Shown: positions 1 to 8,225, counted from the first letter of the stretch. The stretch is DNA of 38,822 nucleotides from Candidatus Cloacimonadota bacterium (GCA_019454875.1 JACFNL010000016.1:1-38822), one strand, 5' to 3'. Translations and numbers: made by a program. The notes: a model not told the origin generated them from the sequence alone.

Positions 1-84
1 TCGGTAAAGTACTCAAATAACTGAAGAAGTGCTCCGATGAGATCCACAATCGATTATTACTTTGGGAATTCAAGGAGGAATACC

Positions 85-249
85 ATGAACTTTGATACCA
101 AATTTGGCAAGTTTTCAGGAAACAATGCCCGTGAGAAGATGATTAGCTACATCAAGGCGAATTACCAGGGAATTCTAGGGCAGGATGTGGCTCTTCTGGA
201 TGAAGAAGAAGGCCTGGACAAAATCCGTCGTAAATACTTTCATCGTTGA
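85..249 (+). CDS. hypothetical 54-aa protein
   Basis: Small orphan of 54 residues. The ATG at 85 is chosen because a strong SD (AAGGAGGA, about 73-79) sits six bases upstream. The reading frame stays open back to 37, but nothing SD-like precedes the earlier start. The protein is charged and soluble-looking, with a basic N-terminal half (AREKMISYIKANYQG), an acidic LLDEEEG stretch and a basic end (KIRRKYFHR). It has no signal peptide or membrane segment. It lies 27 bases before the sigma factor in the same direction, so it is probably co-transcribed with it. I do not recognise the family. Being real rests on the SD, the spacing and codon use; function is unknown. Confidence 0.6.
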   Translation: MNFDTKFGKFSGNNAREKMISYIKANYQGILGQDVALLDEEEGLDKIRRKYFHR

Positions 250-276
250 CACGGCCATGAAGGAGGTGAGAACTGG

Positions 277-822
277 GTGAGCAATCTGAAATTTCTCGTA
301 TCCAGACTCGCCTCCGAAGTCATTGAAGGCAATGAGGATTCATTCTCAGAACTGGTTATCTCCCTGCAAAAACCATTGTATGCCTTTGCCTACAAACATC
401 TGAACAAACCTGAAGAAGCTGTTGATGCTGTGCAGGAAACCCTGATCCGACTCCACAAGAAACTACAGGAGCCCGTAGCTACAGAAAATCTTCTTTCCTG
501 GTGTTTTACGGTATGCCGAAATCTTTGCCTGGATTTATTGCGCAACAATCAAAAAATTATATATGGGGCTACACTTGCCGATCCTTCTCACACCCCGGAT
601 ATGACAGAAAAGTTAAGAGTCAGCGAGATCCATAACTGCCTTGACTTGCTACCCCAGGAATCCAAGGATATAATAGTATTAGCCATGGAAGAAGAGCTTT
701 CCCAAGATGATATTTCACAGATTCTGGGAATTCCTGTTGGAACAGTAAAAAGCAAACTTCACTATGCCCGAAAAAAACTCAGGGCAATCCTGAGGGAGAG
801 GGGATATGGAACAGAAACCTGA
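277..822 (+). CDS. RNA polymerase sigma-70 family factor, ECF-like
   Basis: 181-residue sigma factor that would direct RNA polymerase to a specific promoter set. Region 2 lies at about residues 22-90 (LYAFAYKHLNKPEEAVDAVQ, then LLSWCFTVCRNLCLDLLRNN, the -10 recognition helix). Region 4 is at about 118-172, with the helix-turn-helix LSQDDISQILGIPVGTVKSK followed by LHYARKKLRAIL. Only regions 2 and 4 are present, and the length is typical of ECF (group 4) factors. The GTG start at 277 is preceded by AGGAGGTGAG at 261-270. The downstream membrane gene overlaps the 3' end by 17 bases, the usual layout of an ECF factor and its regulator. Target promoters cannot be named from the sequence. Confidence 0.92.
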   Translation: MSNLKFLVSRLASEVIEGNEDSFSELVISLQKPLYAFAYKHLNKPEEAVDAVQETLIRLHKKLQEPVATENLLSWCFTVCRNLCLDLLRNNQKIIYGATLADPSHTPDMTEKLRVSEIHNCLDLLPQESKDIIVLAMEEELSQDDISQILGIPVGTVKSKLHYARKKLRAILRERGYGTET

Positions 823-1192
823 TGAAGAACAAGAATTGTCCTGGTCAGAACTCAGAGACTTCCGTTTTTTGCCGCCTGTAACCTATCCCGAAGTCCTTCT
901 TAAGAACAGTCGCATTCAGATTCTAAGGCAGATTAACCAAAATCCAGGATACGGGAGAATCAACTGGCCTAGAGTGGGGCTGATGGTTCTGGTGGCTTTT
1001 TACATGATGCTTGGACTATCGATTGCACTGATTATTGATCCAGGATTTTTTCTGGATTTTATTCTCGCCGCCTTAAACTCCGAATCCCTGCCTGTTGGTA
1101 TTCCTCTGGCCTGTCTCTATCTTTTTTTGCTAGGTGTAGGTCTGAGGCTGCTTGGGCAAAGTGAAGAAAATAACCCTGAAACACTCATATAG
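806..1192 (+). CDS. two-helix membrane protein, possible anti-sigma partner
   Basis: 128 residues, overlapping the sigma gene by 17 bases and led by a purine-rich SD (GAGAGGGG just before the ATG). An acidic then basic cytoplasmic-looking N-terminus of about 50 residues is followed by two hydrophobic segments (about 53-76 and 95-115) and a short polar tail. The gene position and topology (soluble N-terminus plus membrane helices) resemble a membrane anti-sigma factor. However, the zinc anti-sigma signature HxxxCxxC is absent, and there is almost no periplasmic domain. The assignment as sigma regulator is therefore inference from context; a structural membrane protein is equally possible. Confidence 0.6.
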   Translation: MEQKPDEEQELSWSELRDFRFLPPVTYPEVLLKNSRIQILRQINQNPGYGRINWPRVGLMVLVAFYMMLGLSIALIIDPGFFLDFILAALNSESLPVGIPLACLYLFLLGVGLRLLGQSEENNPETLI

Positions 1193-1197
1193 CACTT

Positions 1198-1226
1198 TTG
1201 CCAAATGCCCGCCTGTAGTTTAGAAT
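1198..1226 (+). promoter_or_regulatory. sigma-70-type promoter for the 1252 transcription unit
   Basis: TTGCCA at 1198-1203 (five of six matches to TTGACA), a 17-base spacer, and TAGAAT at 1221-1226 (five of six to TATAAT). Transcription would begin near 1233, about 20 bases before the ATG at 1252. The -10 box covers the earlier in-frame ATG at 1225, which argues against that start. This promoter probably serves the run 1252-4524, including the cysteine genes and clpP. Confidence 0.6.
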
Positions 1227-1251
1227 GGCCGGGTCTAAAAGAAGAGAAACT

Positions 1252-1590
1252 ATGAGTGGATCCAAAAACCGTATTGGAGATGAACGCAAAATTCTGCGCT
1301 ATTGCTGGTTTTGTGTGTTTTTGCTGCATATTGTCTTTCTGACAATGGGTATTTACTGGCTCAATGAGGGATATAAAATGATTGATATCAGCTCATTCAG
1401 CAAGGGAGAACTTCAATTTGACTCCCTGTTTCTGGCCATGTATCTACAGTCCATCGCATTCTCTCTCATCCTTTTAATGACAGCCATATATGTTTATGTA
1501 ATTCAAAGCCGACAGGAAGCACTGATGCGACAGATTCAGGATATTCGCCATTTGCTTCTCAATTCCGGCAACAGGGGGCAAAATGAGTGA
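1252..1590 (+). CDS. small two-helix membrane protein
   Basis: 112 residues from the ATG at 1252, which has a weak SD (GAAGAG) five bases upstream. An in-frame ATG at 1225 lies inside the predicted -10 box and has no SD, so it is rejected. There are two membrane segments: about 16-36 (CWFCVFLLHIVFLTMGIYWL) and about 58-82 (LYLQSIAFSLILL-type). A basic, helical C-terminal tail (about 83-108) probably lies in the cytoplasm. The loop between the helices is polar and about 20 residues long. No family is recognised. It overlaps the next gene by 8 bases, implying coupled translation. Confidence 0.6.
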   Translation: MSGSKNRIGDERKILRYCWFCVFLLHIVFLTMGIYWLNEGYKMIDISSFSKGELQFDSLFLAMYLQSIAFSLILLMTAIYVYVIQSRQEALMRQIQDIRHLLLNSGNRGQNE

Positions 1591-1807
1591 AACACAGGGG
1601 GATGTCCGTAAGGATGTTGTAGACATCATGATCGAGTCACAGGAATATCGAAGTCTGGTATTCCACATTGCTTCCATCCATGCCGATGAAAGACCAAATC
1701 TGAAAGCACCCAAGGCACTTGAAAAAAGCTGGGCCATATTGACTCAGGGTAACAATGCAGATTATGCGGTTTTGAATTACTACATGCGAACCGGTCTTCT
1801 CAAATAG
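1583..1807 (+). CDS. hypothetical 74-aa protein
   Basis: Soluble 74-residue orphan starting in the last codons of the membrane gene (8-base overlap; CAGGGGG serves as an SD-like stretch just upstream). The sequence is mixed helical (DVVDIMIESQEYRSLVFHIA; ALEKSWAILTQGNNADYAVL) and ends YYMRTGLLK. It has no cysteine cluster, signal peptide or membrane segment. It is followed after 23 bases by the cystathionine beta-synthase-like gene, so it belongs to the same transcription unit. Function is unknown. Overlap and tight packing support it as a real gene. Confidence 0.55.
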   Translation: MSETQGDVRKDVVDIMIESQEYRSLVFHIASIHADERPNLKAPKALEKSWAILTQGNNADYAVLNYYMRTGLLK

Positions 1808-1830
1808 ACTCCAAACAACGAAAGGAATGC

Positions 1831-2748
1831 ATGAAAGTTGCAGAACAAAGTATTGACCTTATCGGTGAAACCCCCATTCAGAAATTGCATAGAATTGCCA
1901 ACAAAGATCATGCCCAGATCTGGGCCAAACTTGAAATTGTAGGCCCAGGTTCATCCATCAAGGACAGGATCGGGCTTTTTATGATCCGGGAAGCCGAGGC
2001 CAAGGAAAAAATTAAACCTGGTGGCACAATTATTGAGGCCACAGCCGGAAATACCGGAGTTGGACTTGCTATTGTCGCGGCGGCCCTAGGCTATAAGTTT
2101 TTGTGCATTATGCCCGCCAAATTCTCCATGGAAAAACAGAAGGTCATCGAGTTTTTAGGCGGTACTGTCATGCGAACCCCCACTGAAGACGGAATGATTG
2201 GAGCAATTGCCAAGGCCCATGAAATGCAGGCCCAAATTGAAAACTCCCTGGTTATGGCCCAGTTTGACAATCAGGCGAATCCCCAATGCCACTACGAAAC
2301 CACTGGCCCGGAAATCTGGGAGCAAACCAAAGGTAAAGTAACCCATGTGGTGTTTGGGGCCGGCTCAGGAGGAACTGTCACAGGGGTTTCCCGCTTTCTA
2401 AAAGAAAAAAATCCCGCCGTCAAAGCCTACATCGTGGAGCCTAAAGGTTCTACACTAGGCGGGGGAGAAAAGGGCGACTACTGGGTAGAGGGAATAGGTA
2501 ACACCTTTGTGCCTGGAACTCTTGATATGAGTCTCATTGATGGCATCTTTACCGTGGACTGCCTGGACTCCAAAGCAATGATCAAAGAGCTGGCCTTAAA
2601 AGAACAGCTTCTAGTAGGCGGCTCCAGTGGTGCCAATGTTCATGCAGCCCGTACCCTGGCAAACACACTCGCCCCAGATCAGCTAGTCGTCACCATGATC
2701 TGCGATCGTCTCGAACGGTATATCAGCAAAGGAATTCTCGATATATGA
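1831..2748 (+). CDS. cystathionine beta-synthase / cysteine synthase family enzyme (fold-type II PLP)
   Basis: 305-residue PLP enzyme that joins a serine or O-acetylserine backbone to a sulfur nucleophile (homocysteine or sulfide). Visible motifs are the PLP lysine K44 in SSIKDRI, the substrate loop TAGNTG (71-76), the phosphate-binding GAGSGGT (176-182) and GSSGAN (264-269). The central stretch VEPKGS...WVEGIGNTFVP and the C-terminal end with D-R-x-x-x-Y resemble cystathionine beta-synthases more than CysK. No C-terminal CBS regulatory domains are present. The cystathionine gamma-lyase-type gene overlaps its stop by 4 bases, the same pairing as Bacillus MccA/MccB. Together they could turn homocysteine into cysteine. 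A plain cysteine synthase role cannot be excluded. Confidence 0.9.
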   Translation: MKVAEQSIDLIGETPIQKLHRIANKDHAQIWAKLEIVGPGSSIKDRIGLFMIREAEAKEKIKPGGTIIEATAGNTGVGLAIVAAALGYKFLCIMPAKFSMEKQKVIEFLGGTVMRTPTEDGMIGAIAKAHEMQAQIENSLVMAQFDNQANPQCHYETTGPEIWEQTKGKVTHVVFGAGSGGTVTGVSRFLKEKNPAVKAYIVEPKGSTLGGGEKGDYWVEGIGNTFVPGTLDMSLIDGIFTVDCLDSKAMIKELALKEQLLVGGSSGANVHAARTLANTLAPDQLVVTMICDRLERYISKGILDI

Positions 2749-3905
2749 GAAAAAATTCATCGTTTAAAACCCGCCTGGCCACCAAAGTTATCCATGAAGG
2801 ATATGAACCAGAACCTTTAGCCTCCTGTGTGGCCCCCCCTATTTACATGTCTACCACCTATTCACAGGATGGGGTGGGAGGTCACAAGGGATATGAATAC
2901 GCCCGTTCCAATAACCCAACACGGGAAATGCTTGAAAAAAACATGAGTGCTTTAGAGGGAGCGGCCGGAAGCTCTGCCTTTGCCAGTGGGATGGCTGCCA
3001 TTTCCACCTTGATTCAGGATTTGAATCAGGGGGATCATGTGATTTGCTGTGCCAGTATCTATGGAGGTTCCTACCGCGTCTTTACCAAGGTTTTTGAACG
3101 GCATGGATTTGTGTTTTCCTTTGTGGACACCACCTCTTTAAAGGCTATTGAAGACGCATTCACTCAAAAAACCAGACTGGTCTTTGTAGAATCCCCGACC
3201 AATCCCCTGATGGAAATCAGCGATATTGAAAAAATCTGCTCCCTAGCCCATAAAAATGGTGCCAAAGTCTGTGTTGACAATACATTTATGACTCCATTTC
3301 TACAGTCTCCTATCAGCATGGGGGCAGATTATGTAGTACATTCTGCCACCAAGTATCTAGGAGGCCACTCTGATGTTATCGGTGGTGTTTTGTGCATGAA
3401 ACACAAAGAGGACTGGGAGCGCATCCGTTTTATTCAAAAATCCGTGGGAGCGGTGTTATCCCCCTTTGATTCATGGCTTCTTCTAAGAGGCATTAAAACT
3501 CTGGCAGTGAGAATGAAAGCCCATGAAGAAAATGCCAACCGGGTGGCAGCTTTTTTGAATACACACCCCAAGGTACTTAAGGTCTACTACCCTGGCCTTC
3601 CTGAACATCCACAGCATGAACTTGCCAAAAAACAGGCCTGTGGTTTTGGAGGAATGTTGTCCTTTGAGTTAAAAAATGACAGGGTAAAGGAATTTCTTGA
3701 AGGCTTGAATGTCTTCCTGCTTGCCGAAAGCCTGGGAGCTGTAGAATCTCTGGTCTGTATTCCAGCCAAAATGACCCATGCCTCTATCCCAAAGGAGGAA
3801 AGGCAAAAGGTGGGAATTACAGATAGCCTGATTCGACTTTCGATAGGCATTGAAGATGCCGAAGATCTGATAGCCGATCTGGCAGCCGCACTGGAATTAG
3901 TTTGA
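2745..3905 (+). CDS. cystathionine gamma-lyase / gamma-synthase family PLP enzyme
   Basis: 386 residues, the usual length of the Cys/Met metabolism PLP family (fold type I). The PLP lysine is K203 in HSATKYLGGHSDVIGG. Other family landmarks are YARSNNPTR near residue 52, ASGMAAIS, ESPTNPLMEISDI and VDNTFMTPF. The ATG overlaps the stop of the preceding beta-synthase (ATGA), so the two are translationally coupled. Paired this way, it most likely cleaves cystathionine to cysteine (reverse transsulfuration, MccB-like). Gamma-synthase, beta-lyase (MetC) or methionine gamma-lyase activities use the same fold, and sequence inspection alone does not separate them. Confidence 0.92.
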   Translation: MRKNSSFKTRLATKVIHEGYEPEPLASCVAPPIYMSTTYSQDGVGGHKGYEYARSNNPTREMLEKNMSALEGAAGSSAFASGMAAISTLIQDLNQGDHVICCASIYGGSYRVFTKVFERHGFVFSFVDTTSLKAIEDAFTQKTRLVFVESPTNPLMEISDIEKICSLAHKNGAKVCVDNTFMTPFLQSPISMGADYVVHSATKYLGGHSDVIGGVLCMKHKEDWERIRFIQKSVGAVLSPFDSWLLLRGIKTLAVRMKAHEENANRVAAFLNTHPKVLKVYYPGLPEHPQHELAKKQACGFGGMLSFELKNDRVKEFLEGLNVFLLAESLGAVESLVCIPAKMTHASIPKEERQKVGITDSLIRLSIGIEDAEDLIADLAAALELV

Positions 3906-3915
3906 AAGGATAGTT

Positions 3916-4524
3916 ATGCAATTATTGATGGGCAGCGAAGAAAACACTCAGAGCGAAAACAAGAATCAACCAATTGATCTCTTAGAAAAGTCTCTGAAAA
4001 GTCGCCGCATCTTTTTAAGTGAAGATATCAACATGAAATCGGCAAAAAAAGTCATCGACCATCTTTTCCTTCTGGAACAGGATGATAAAGACAAACCAAT
4101 CTACCTGTTCATCAACTCCCCAGGTGGAGAGGTCAATTCTGGTCTTGCCATCTATGATGTAATGAATTTTATCAAGCCTGAAATCTACACCATTGCCTGT
4201 GGACTGGTGGCATCCATTGCCTCCATCATCTACATTCAGCCACCCAAAGAAAGACGCTTTTCATTGCAGTTTGCTGAATTCTTGTTACACCAGCCCATGA
4301 TTGGCGGAATGCAGGGCTCAGCTTCCGAACTTGAAATCCACGCCAAGCAGATTCTTAAAACCAGAAAACAGTTAAATGCCCTGATCGCTGAAAAAACCGG
4401 ACAGGATTTAGCCAAGGTTGAAAAAAATACCAACCGCGATTTCTGGATGGATGTTCAGGAAAGCATCGACTACGGCCTGGTTGGAAAACTCATCCGCTCA
4501 GCCGAAGAACTTCCCACAAAATAG
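3916..4524 (+). CDS. clpP: ATP-dependent Clp protease proteolytic subunit (ClpP family, divergent)
   Basis: 202-residue serine protease of the ClpP family, the barrel subunit that degrades proteins fed in by ClpX or ClpA/C. The catalytic triad is in place: S100 in GLVASIAS (usually GxAASMG), H125 in LLHQP, and D175 in NRDFWMD. The INSPGG oxyanion/strand motif is at 66-71. The handle helix is present. The sequence departs from housekeeping ClpP: the MGA after the catalytic Ser is IAS, and a PPKERRFS turn replaces the usual AGAKGKRxAL. The N-terminus is polar and has no signal. It lies 10 bases after the gamma-lyase gene and is followed by a terminator. No clpX or tig is adjacent, so it may be a second ClpP paralogue rather than the housekeeping copy. 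Confidence 0.9.
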   Translation: MQLLMGSEENTQSENKNQPIDLLEKSLKSRRIFLSEDINMKSAKKVIDHLFLLEQDDKDKPIYLFINSPGGEVNSGLAIYDVMNFIKPEIYTIACGLVASIASIIYIQPPKERRFSLQFAEFLLHQPMIGGMQGSASELEIHAKQILKTRKQLNALIAEKTGQDLAKVEKNTNRDFWMDVQESIDYGLVGKLIRSAEELPTK

Positions 4525-4544
4525 CCACTTTCTCAATTCAACCC

Positions 4545-4580
4545 AGCCCCGTTTGCCAAAGCAGGTGGGGCTTATTTTTT
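4545..4580 (+). terminator. probable Rho-independent terminator after clpP
   Basis: AGCCCC (4545-4550) pairs with GGGGCT (4567-4572) across a 16-base loop that can itself fold partly (TGC/GCA). It is followed by TATTTTTT up to 4580. Placed 20 bases after the clpP stop and 16 before the tex start, it probably ends the cysteine/clpP transcript. The long loop makes it less than ideal. Confidence 0.55.
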
Positions 4581-4595
4581 CAAAGATAGGATAAA

Positions 4596-6776
4596 ATGCA
4601 ATTCCCTGAGTTCTTGCTACAAAAAATCGCTTTGGAGGCCGGGGTGTCCCGGATTCAGGCTAAAGCTGCATTGGATCTGTTTTCCGAAGGAGCCACCCTG
4701 CCATTTGTGGCACGGTACAGAAAAGAAGCAACAGGGGGGCTTGATGAAATCTCCTTAAGAAAGATTCAGGAAACAGCCTCAAGGATAGAAAAAGTCGAGA
4801 AGCGGCGCAGTGATATTTTAAGCGCATTAATAGAAATGCAGGCTGACAGTAAGGAGATTACCAGCCTGATTCAGAAGGCCAGCAGTTTAAGTGAACTAGA
4901 AGACTTGTGGCAGCCCTTTAAGCAAAAACGAAAGACCCGGGCGGATAAGGCTAGAGATGCCGGTTTGCAACCTCTTGCCGATGCAATTTTGAACACAAAA
5001 TCCCAAGGTGGAGATCCACTTGCAACACTACTAAAATCAATCCCGCTTGATCAAAAAAATGCAATCAAGGGAGCGTTGGATATTCTGGCTGAAGACTTTG
5101 CCTGGAACAATGGTATACGGGATCATATCAGAAACCTGATCAAAAATGAGGCAAGAATCACTGTAAAACGCAGCAAAAATCCCGATCCTCGAGGGCTGAC
5201 CAAAGATCTTGTGGATCTGAACCTGCCATTAAAACACGCTCCGGCTCATCGGGTTCTGGCTCTGAATCGCTGTGTTAAAGAGGGGTTGATCTCAGTGGGT
5301 TTGGAACTTGCACAAAATCCCCTTCCCCGGATGGCACAGATTCTTGGACTAAATCAGGGATTAAAGTATGCTTCATTGATAGAAGAAGCCCTAATGGATT
5401 CCTTAAATCGCCTCCTCCTTCCCTCCCTGGAGAACGAAGTTTATCAGCAGGCCACAGAAAAGGCACAGCTTCGGGCCATGGAAGTTTTTAGCACCAACTT
5501 AAGAAATTTGCTTCTTGCACCCCCCTTAAAACGAATCCGGGTTCTAGGAATTGATCCGGGGTTTCGTACGGGCTGTAAGGTGGTTTCTGTTGATGAGGTG
5601 GGGCAGTTTCTGGAATACAAAACCATTTTTCCACATCCACCACAAAATCAGGACAAAGAAAGTGAAGAGATTCTGATCAAGATGATTCAGAAGCATAAGA
5701 TAAGCCTTATTGCCATAGGCAACGGTACAGCATCCCGCGAAACCGAAGGGTTCATAAGCCAGCTTTTGCAAAAGCACAAGGAACTATCAAAGGTAAAATA
5801 TCTCATCGTCTCAGAGGCCGGAGCCTCGGTATATTCTGCGAGTGAGGCCGCTATTGAGGAGTTTCCCGATCTGGATGTCACGGTACGGGGAGCAATTTCT
5901 ATAGCCCGCCGAATTCAGGATCCGATGGCTGAACTGATTAAAATTCCGCCTGAGTCGATTGGTGTGGGCATGTATCAGCATGACTTGCCACCCAAGGAGT
6001 TATCCCAGATTCTGAATCGGGAAGTGGAATCCTCGGTAAGCTTTACCGGGGTTGATTTAAATTCTGCATCAACTCATCTGTTAAGACACCTTGGTGGAAT
6101 TGGTCCCAAATCTGCCCAGAATATAGTCGATTACCGCAGGCAGAACGGCCCTTTTTACAAACGGCAGGACCTTTTAAAGGTCAAAGGAATTGGAGCAAAA
6201 GCCTTTGAACAGATTGCCGGATTCTGTCGTGTCCCAGAATCCAAAAATCCACTGGACAATACAACAATTCATCCAGAAAGCTACAAAACCACCCAAAAAA
6301 TTCTGGACTATTACGGAATCACAAATAAGGACTTTGAAGATTCACGAAAGCAACTGATAGAAAAAATAAGATCCAAAAACCAGGAAACAATTCCCGAAAA
6401 TCTGGGTATTCATCCAGTTACAGGCAAAGAGATCCTTAAATCCCTCTTAAATCCTCACACGGACCCCAGAGAATCCCTGCCCTCCCCTGTTTTGCGTAAC
6501 GAGATTGTAAAAATAGAAGATTTGAAGCCCGGCCAGGAACTAGAAGGCACTGTGCGCAATGTAGTCGATTTTGGACTCTTTGTGGATTTAGGGGTCAAGG
6601 TGGATGGTCTTGTACACAAAACCCGCCTGAATCTCCCTAAACACTCTGATTTGATGGATCATTTTCACACCAACCAGATCATAGGCGTACAAATTGAAGA
6701 AATCGATTTGAACCGGCAAAGAATCAGCTTAAGCCTTTCTCAAAAACCACAGACAACCATGAGCAGATATCTTTAA
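4596..6776 (+). CDS. tex: Tex / YhgF family RNA-binding transcription accessory protein
   Basis: 726 residues, close to the usual Tex length, cytoplasmic nucleic-acid binder. Domains in order: the N-terminal Tex helical domain (LEAGVSRIQAKAALDLFSEG; FVARYRKEATGGLDE) to about 300; the YqgF/RNase H-like domain from about 314 (RVLGIDPGFRTG, Asp 320); the double helix-hairpin-helix region at about 495-555 (HLGGIGPKSAQNIVDYR, KGIGAKAFEQIAGF); and a C-terminal S1 domain at about 643-716 (PGQELEGTVRNVVDFGLFV). AGGATA precedes the ATG. Its stop codon interlocks with the stop of the convergent lipoprotein gene (the two share TTAA at 6773-6776), leaving no space for a terminator between them. Confidence 0.97.
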   Translation: MQFPEFLLQKIALEAGVSRIQAKAALDLFSEGATLPFVARYRKEATGGLDEISLRKIQETASRIEKVEKRRSDILSALIEMQADSKEITSLIQKASSLSELEDLWQPFKQKRKTRADKARDAGLQPLADAILNTKSQGGDPLATLLKSIPLDQKNAIKGALDILAEDFAWNNGIRDHIRNLIKNEARITVKRSKNPDPRGLTKDLVDLNLPLKHAPAHRVLALNRCVKEGLISVGLELAQNPLPRMAQILGLNQGLKYASLIEEALMDSLNRLLLPSLENEVYQQATEKAQLRAMEVFSTNLRNLLLAPPLKRIRVLGIDPGFRTGCKVVSVDEVGQFLEYKTIFPHPPQNQDKESEEILIKMIQKHKISLIAIGNGTASRETEGFISQLLQKHKELSKVKYLIVSEAGASVYSASEAAIEEFPDLDVTVRGAISIARRIQDPMAELIKIPPESIGVGMYQHDLPPKELSQILNREVESSVSFTGVDLNSASTHLLRHLGGIGPKSAQNIVDYRRQNGPFYKRQDLLKVKGIGAKAFEQIAGFCRVPESKNPLDNTTIHPESYKTTQKILDYYGITNKDFEDSRKQLIEKIRSKNQETIPENLGIHPVTGKEILKSLLNPHTDPRESLPSPVLRNEIVKIEDLKPGQELEGTVRNVVDFGLFVDLGVKVDGLVHKTRLNLPKHSDLMDHFHTNQIIGVQIEEIDLNRQRISLSLSQKPQTTMSRYL

Positions 6777-7972
6777 CCCTTCAGAGCTTCTTCCTTAACT
6801 CGAATCTGCTCCTCAAGTTCGGAAAACCGGCTAGCGGCTTTCTGCTTCATCTGCTCCACACGGGAAACAATGTCTGGGGGAAAGTCTTTAGGATCAATAC
6901 GAGTCTCAGCCATTTCCACAAATTCCTTGAGGATGTTGAGTTTTTCGCGGTCGGTAGCGGTCTGTTCGAGTTTGTCCTTAAGTTTCATGCCTTCACGGAT
7001 GACATCCTTGACCTTGGCCATCTGCACATCGTTTAGCTCCTTGGAATGTTTGGATAAAAACTCATCGATCATATCCTCGGACAAATCCAGAGAGGATAAC
7101 TTATCCAGTTCACTTTCTTCCTTTTTAGGAATTTTCTCCAGCATTTGCAGGGCAAAAAACACCTGATCCTGAGTATCTGCCACACTTAAAGCCCGATCCA
7201 GAGATTTTCGGGCATCAGAACCCCAGCCCTTCACAAAATTAAAATATCCGTGGTAGAAGAAATTCCAGAATGTCCTCTCCGAGTTCATGAGCTTTTCATA
7301 AAATGCCATGGACTGGATGATGTAATAATCCCTCCGTTTTAACTCTATACCCAGCCGCTTTTCTGCTTCCTTGAAGTCTGTCTGAAATTTACGGATTTCC
7401 CCATCATCAGAAAGACCCATAAATTTCCAGTCCAGCTTACAAAAACGATAGGTGATCAGGGCTAATCGGGCACTGTCCTCTGTGGTGGCCATTTCTTTTA
7501 AAAACTGATCCACCAGTCCTGGGCCTGCCTTTAAAACCTCTGTAATTTTTTGGGTGAATTCTGAAGAACCCGAACGGGTTTCCTGCTTTAAAACATATTC
7601 AAATTCATCCATAGCCCGACCGAATTCCTGGGCATAAAACTGGACCAATCCGTGAAAATAATGAAATTCCAGGGGGTCTGGATCTTCTTCCAGCAACCGC
7701 CTGACCAGTGCCTTAGCCCTATCCAGATCCTTTTTTTCAATCAATTCCTGGAGTGGCTGCTCTTTCAGCTCCTCAAAACTCATATCCAGGTAGCCAAATT
7801 CATCATCTGCCATCCATCCTGAACTGGCAGGGGTGGTGGATGTTGTGGCAACAGGTTGAGCCGGGGCCTTTTCTGCAACCGAAGGTTTACTTTCAGGAGT
7901 GTCTGAACTGCACCCAGATTGAAAAAACAGAACCGTAACAATAAAAACAGCTGTCGCTAACCTATATTTCAT
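6773..7972 (-). CDS. putative lipoprotein with TPR-like repeats and coiled-coil tail
   Basis: 399 residues from the ATG at 7972, which has AAGG eight bases upstream; the frame is open further, to 8011, into the neighbouring gene. The N-terminus is a signal peptide (KYRLATAVFIVTVLFF) ending QSGC, so C21 is a probable lipidation site. The -3 Gln is not the usual Leu, which weakens the lipobox. A Ser/Pro/Ala/Thr-rich linker follows. A helical part then contains TPR-like segments (LDRAKALVRRLLEEDPDPLE; FHGLVQFYAQEFGRAMDEFE; FVKGWGSDARKSLDRALSVA). The last 110 residues are strongly charged and helical, probably coiled coil. It lies 10 bases after a small membrane protein gene. It is likely an envelope scaffold; no enzyme motif is seen. 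Confidence 0.8.
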   Translation of the reverse strand: MKYRLATAVFIVTVLFFQSGCSSDTPESKPSVAEKAPAQPVATTSTTPASSGWMADDEFGYLDMSFEELKEQPLQELIEKKDLDRAKALVRRLLEEDPDPLEFHYFHGLVQFYAQEFGRAMDEFEYVLKQETRSGSSEFTQKITEVLKAGPGLVDQFLKEMATTEDSARLALITYRFCKLDWKFMGLSDDGEIRKFQTDFKEAEKRLGIELKRRDYYIIQSMAFYEKLMNSERTFWNFFYHGYFNFVKGWGSDARKSLDRALSVADTQDQVFFALQMLEKIPKKEESELDKLSSLDLSEDMIDEFLSKHSKELNDVQMAKVKDVIREGMKLKDKLEQTATDREKLNILKEFVEMAETRIDPKDFPPDIVSRVEQMKQKAASRFSELEEQIRVKEEALKG

Positions 7973-7982
7973 AATCACAACC

Positions 7983-8204
7983 TTAAAAAACCACCGAACG
8001 GGACAAGCCATGAAACATCACCCAGGACTGGCGCAATAAAATAAAACTCAGGACAAAAGCGACCAGCACAATAAAAAATCGTCCTTCAAAAGCAACAGAA
8101 TCTTTTTCAGCCTCCTTGGATGGACGCATAAACAAGGCGTACAGCCCCCCAAACAGGAGGGAAACACCTACCAGCAGATATAAATATTTCCAGGTAAAAT
8201 CCAC
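7983..8204 (-). CDS. small two-helix membrane protein
   Basis: 73 residues from a GTG at 8204 with the SD GAGGAAG five bases upstream. Two membrane segments (about 7-27, YLYLLVGVSLLFGGLYALFM; about 44-63, FFIVLVAFVLSFILL) flank a short charged loop (RPSKEAEKDS). It is the first gene of a minus-strand pair with the lipoprotein, 10 bases apart, and a promoter is visible upstream. No family is recognised. Topology suggests a membrane anchor or partner for the lipoprotein, but that is only inferred from the shared transcript. Confidence 0.65.
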   Translation of the reverse strand: MDFTWKYLYLLVGVSLLFGGLYALFMRPSKEAEKDSVAFEGRFFIVLVAFVLSFILLRQSWVMFHGLSRSVVF

Positions 8205-8225
8205 AAAGACTTCCTCTCACCTGTC

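Noticed and set aside
1..24. Tail of an upstream gene ending in TGA at 22-24
   Set aside because: Only seven codons are visible; other frames also stop within 30 bases, so nothing supports a gene.
1225..1251. Start of the 1252 membrane gene at the upstream ATG (1225)
   Set aside because: This ATG lies within the predicted -10 box TAGAAT and has no SD; the ATG at 1252 fits better.
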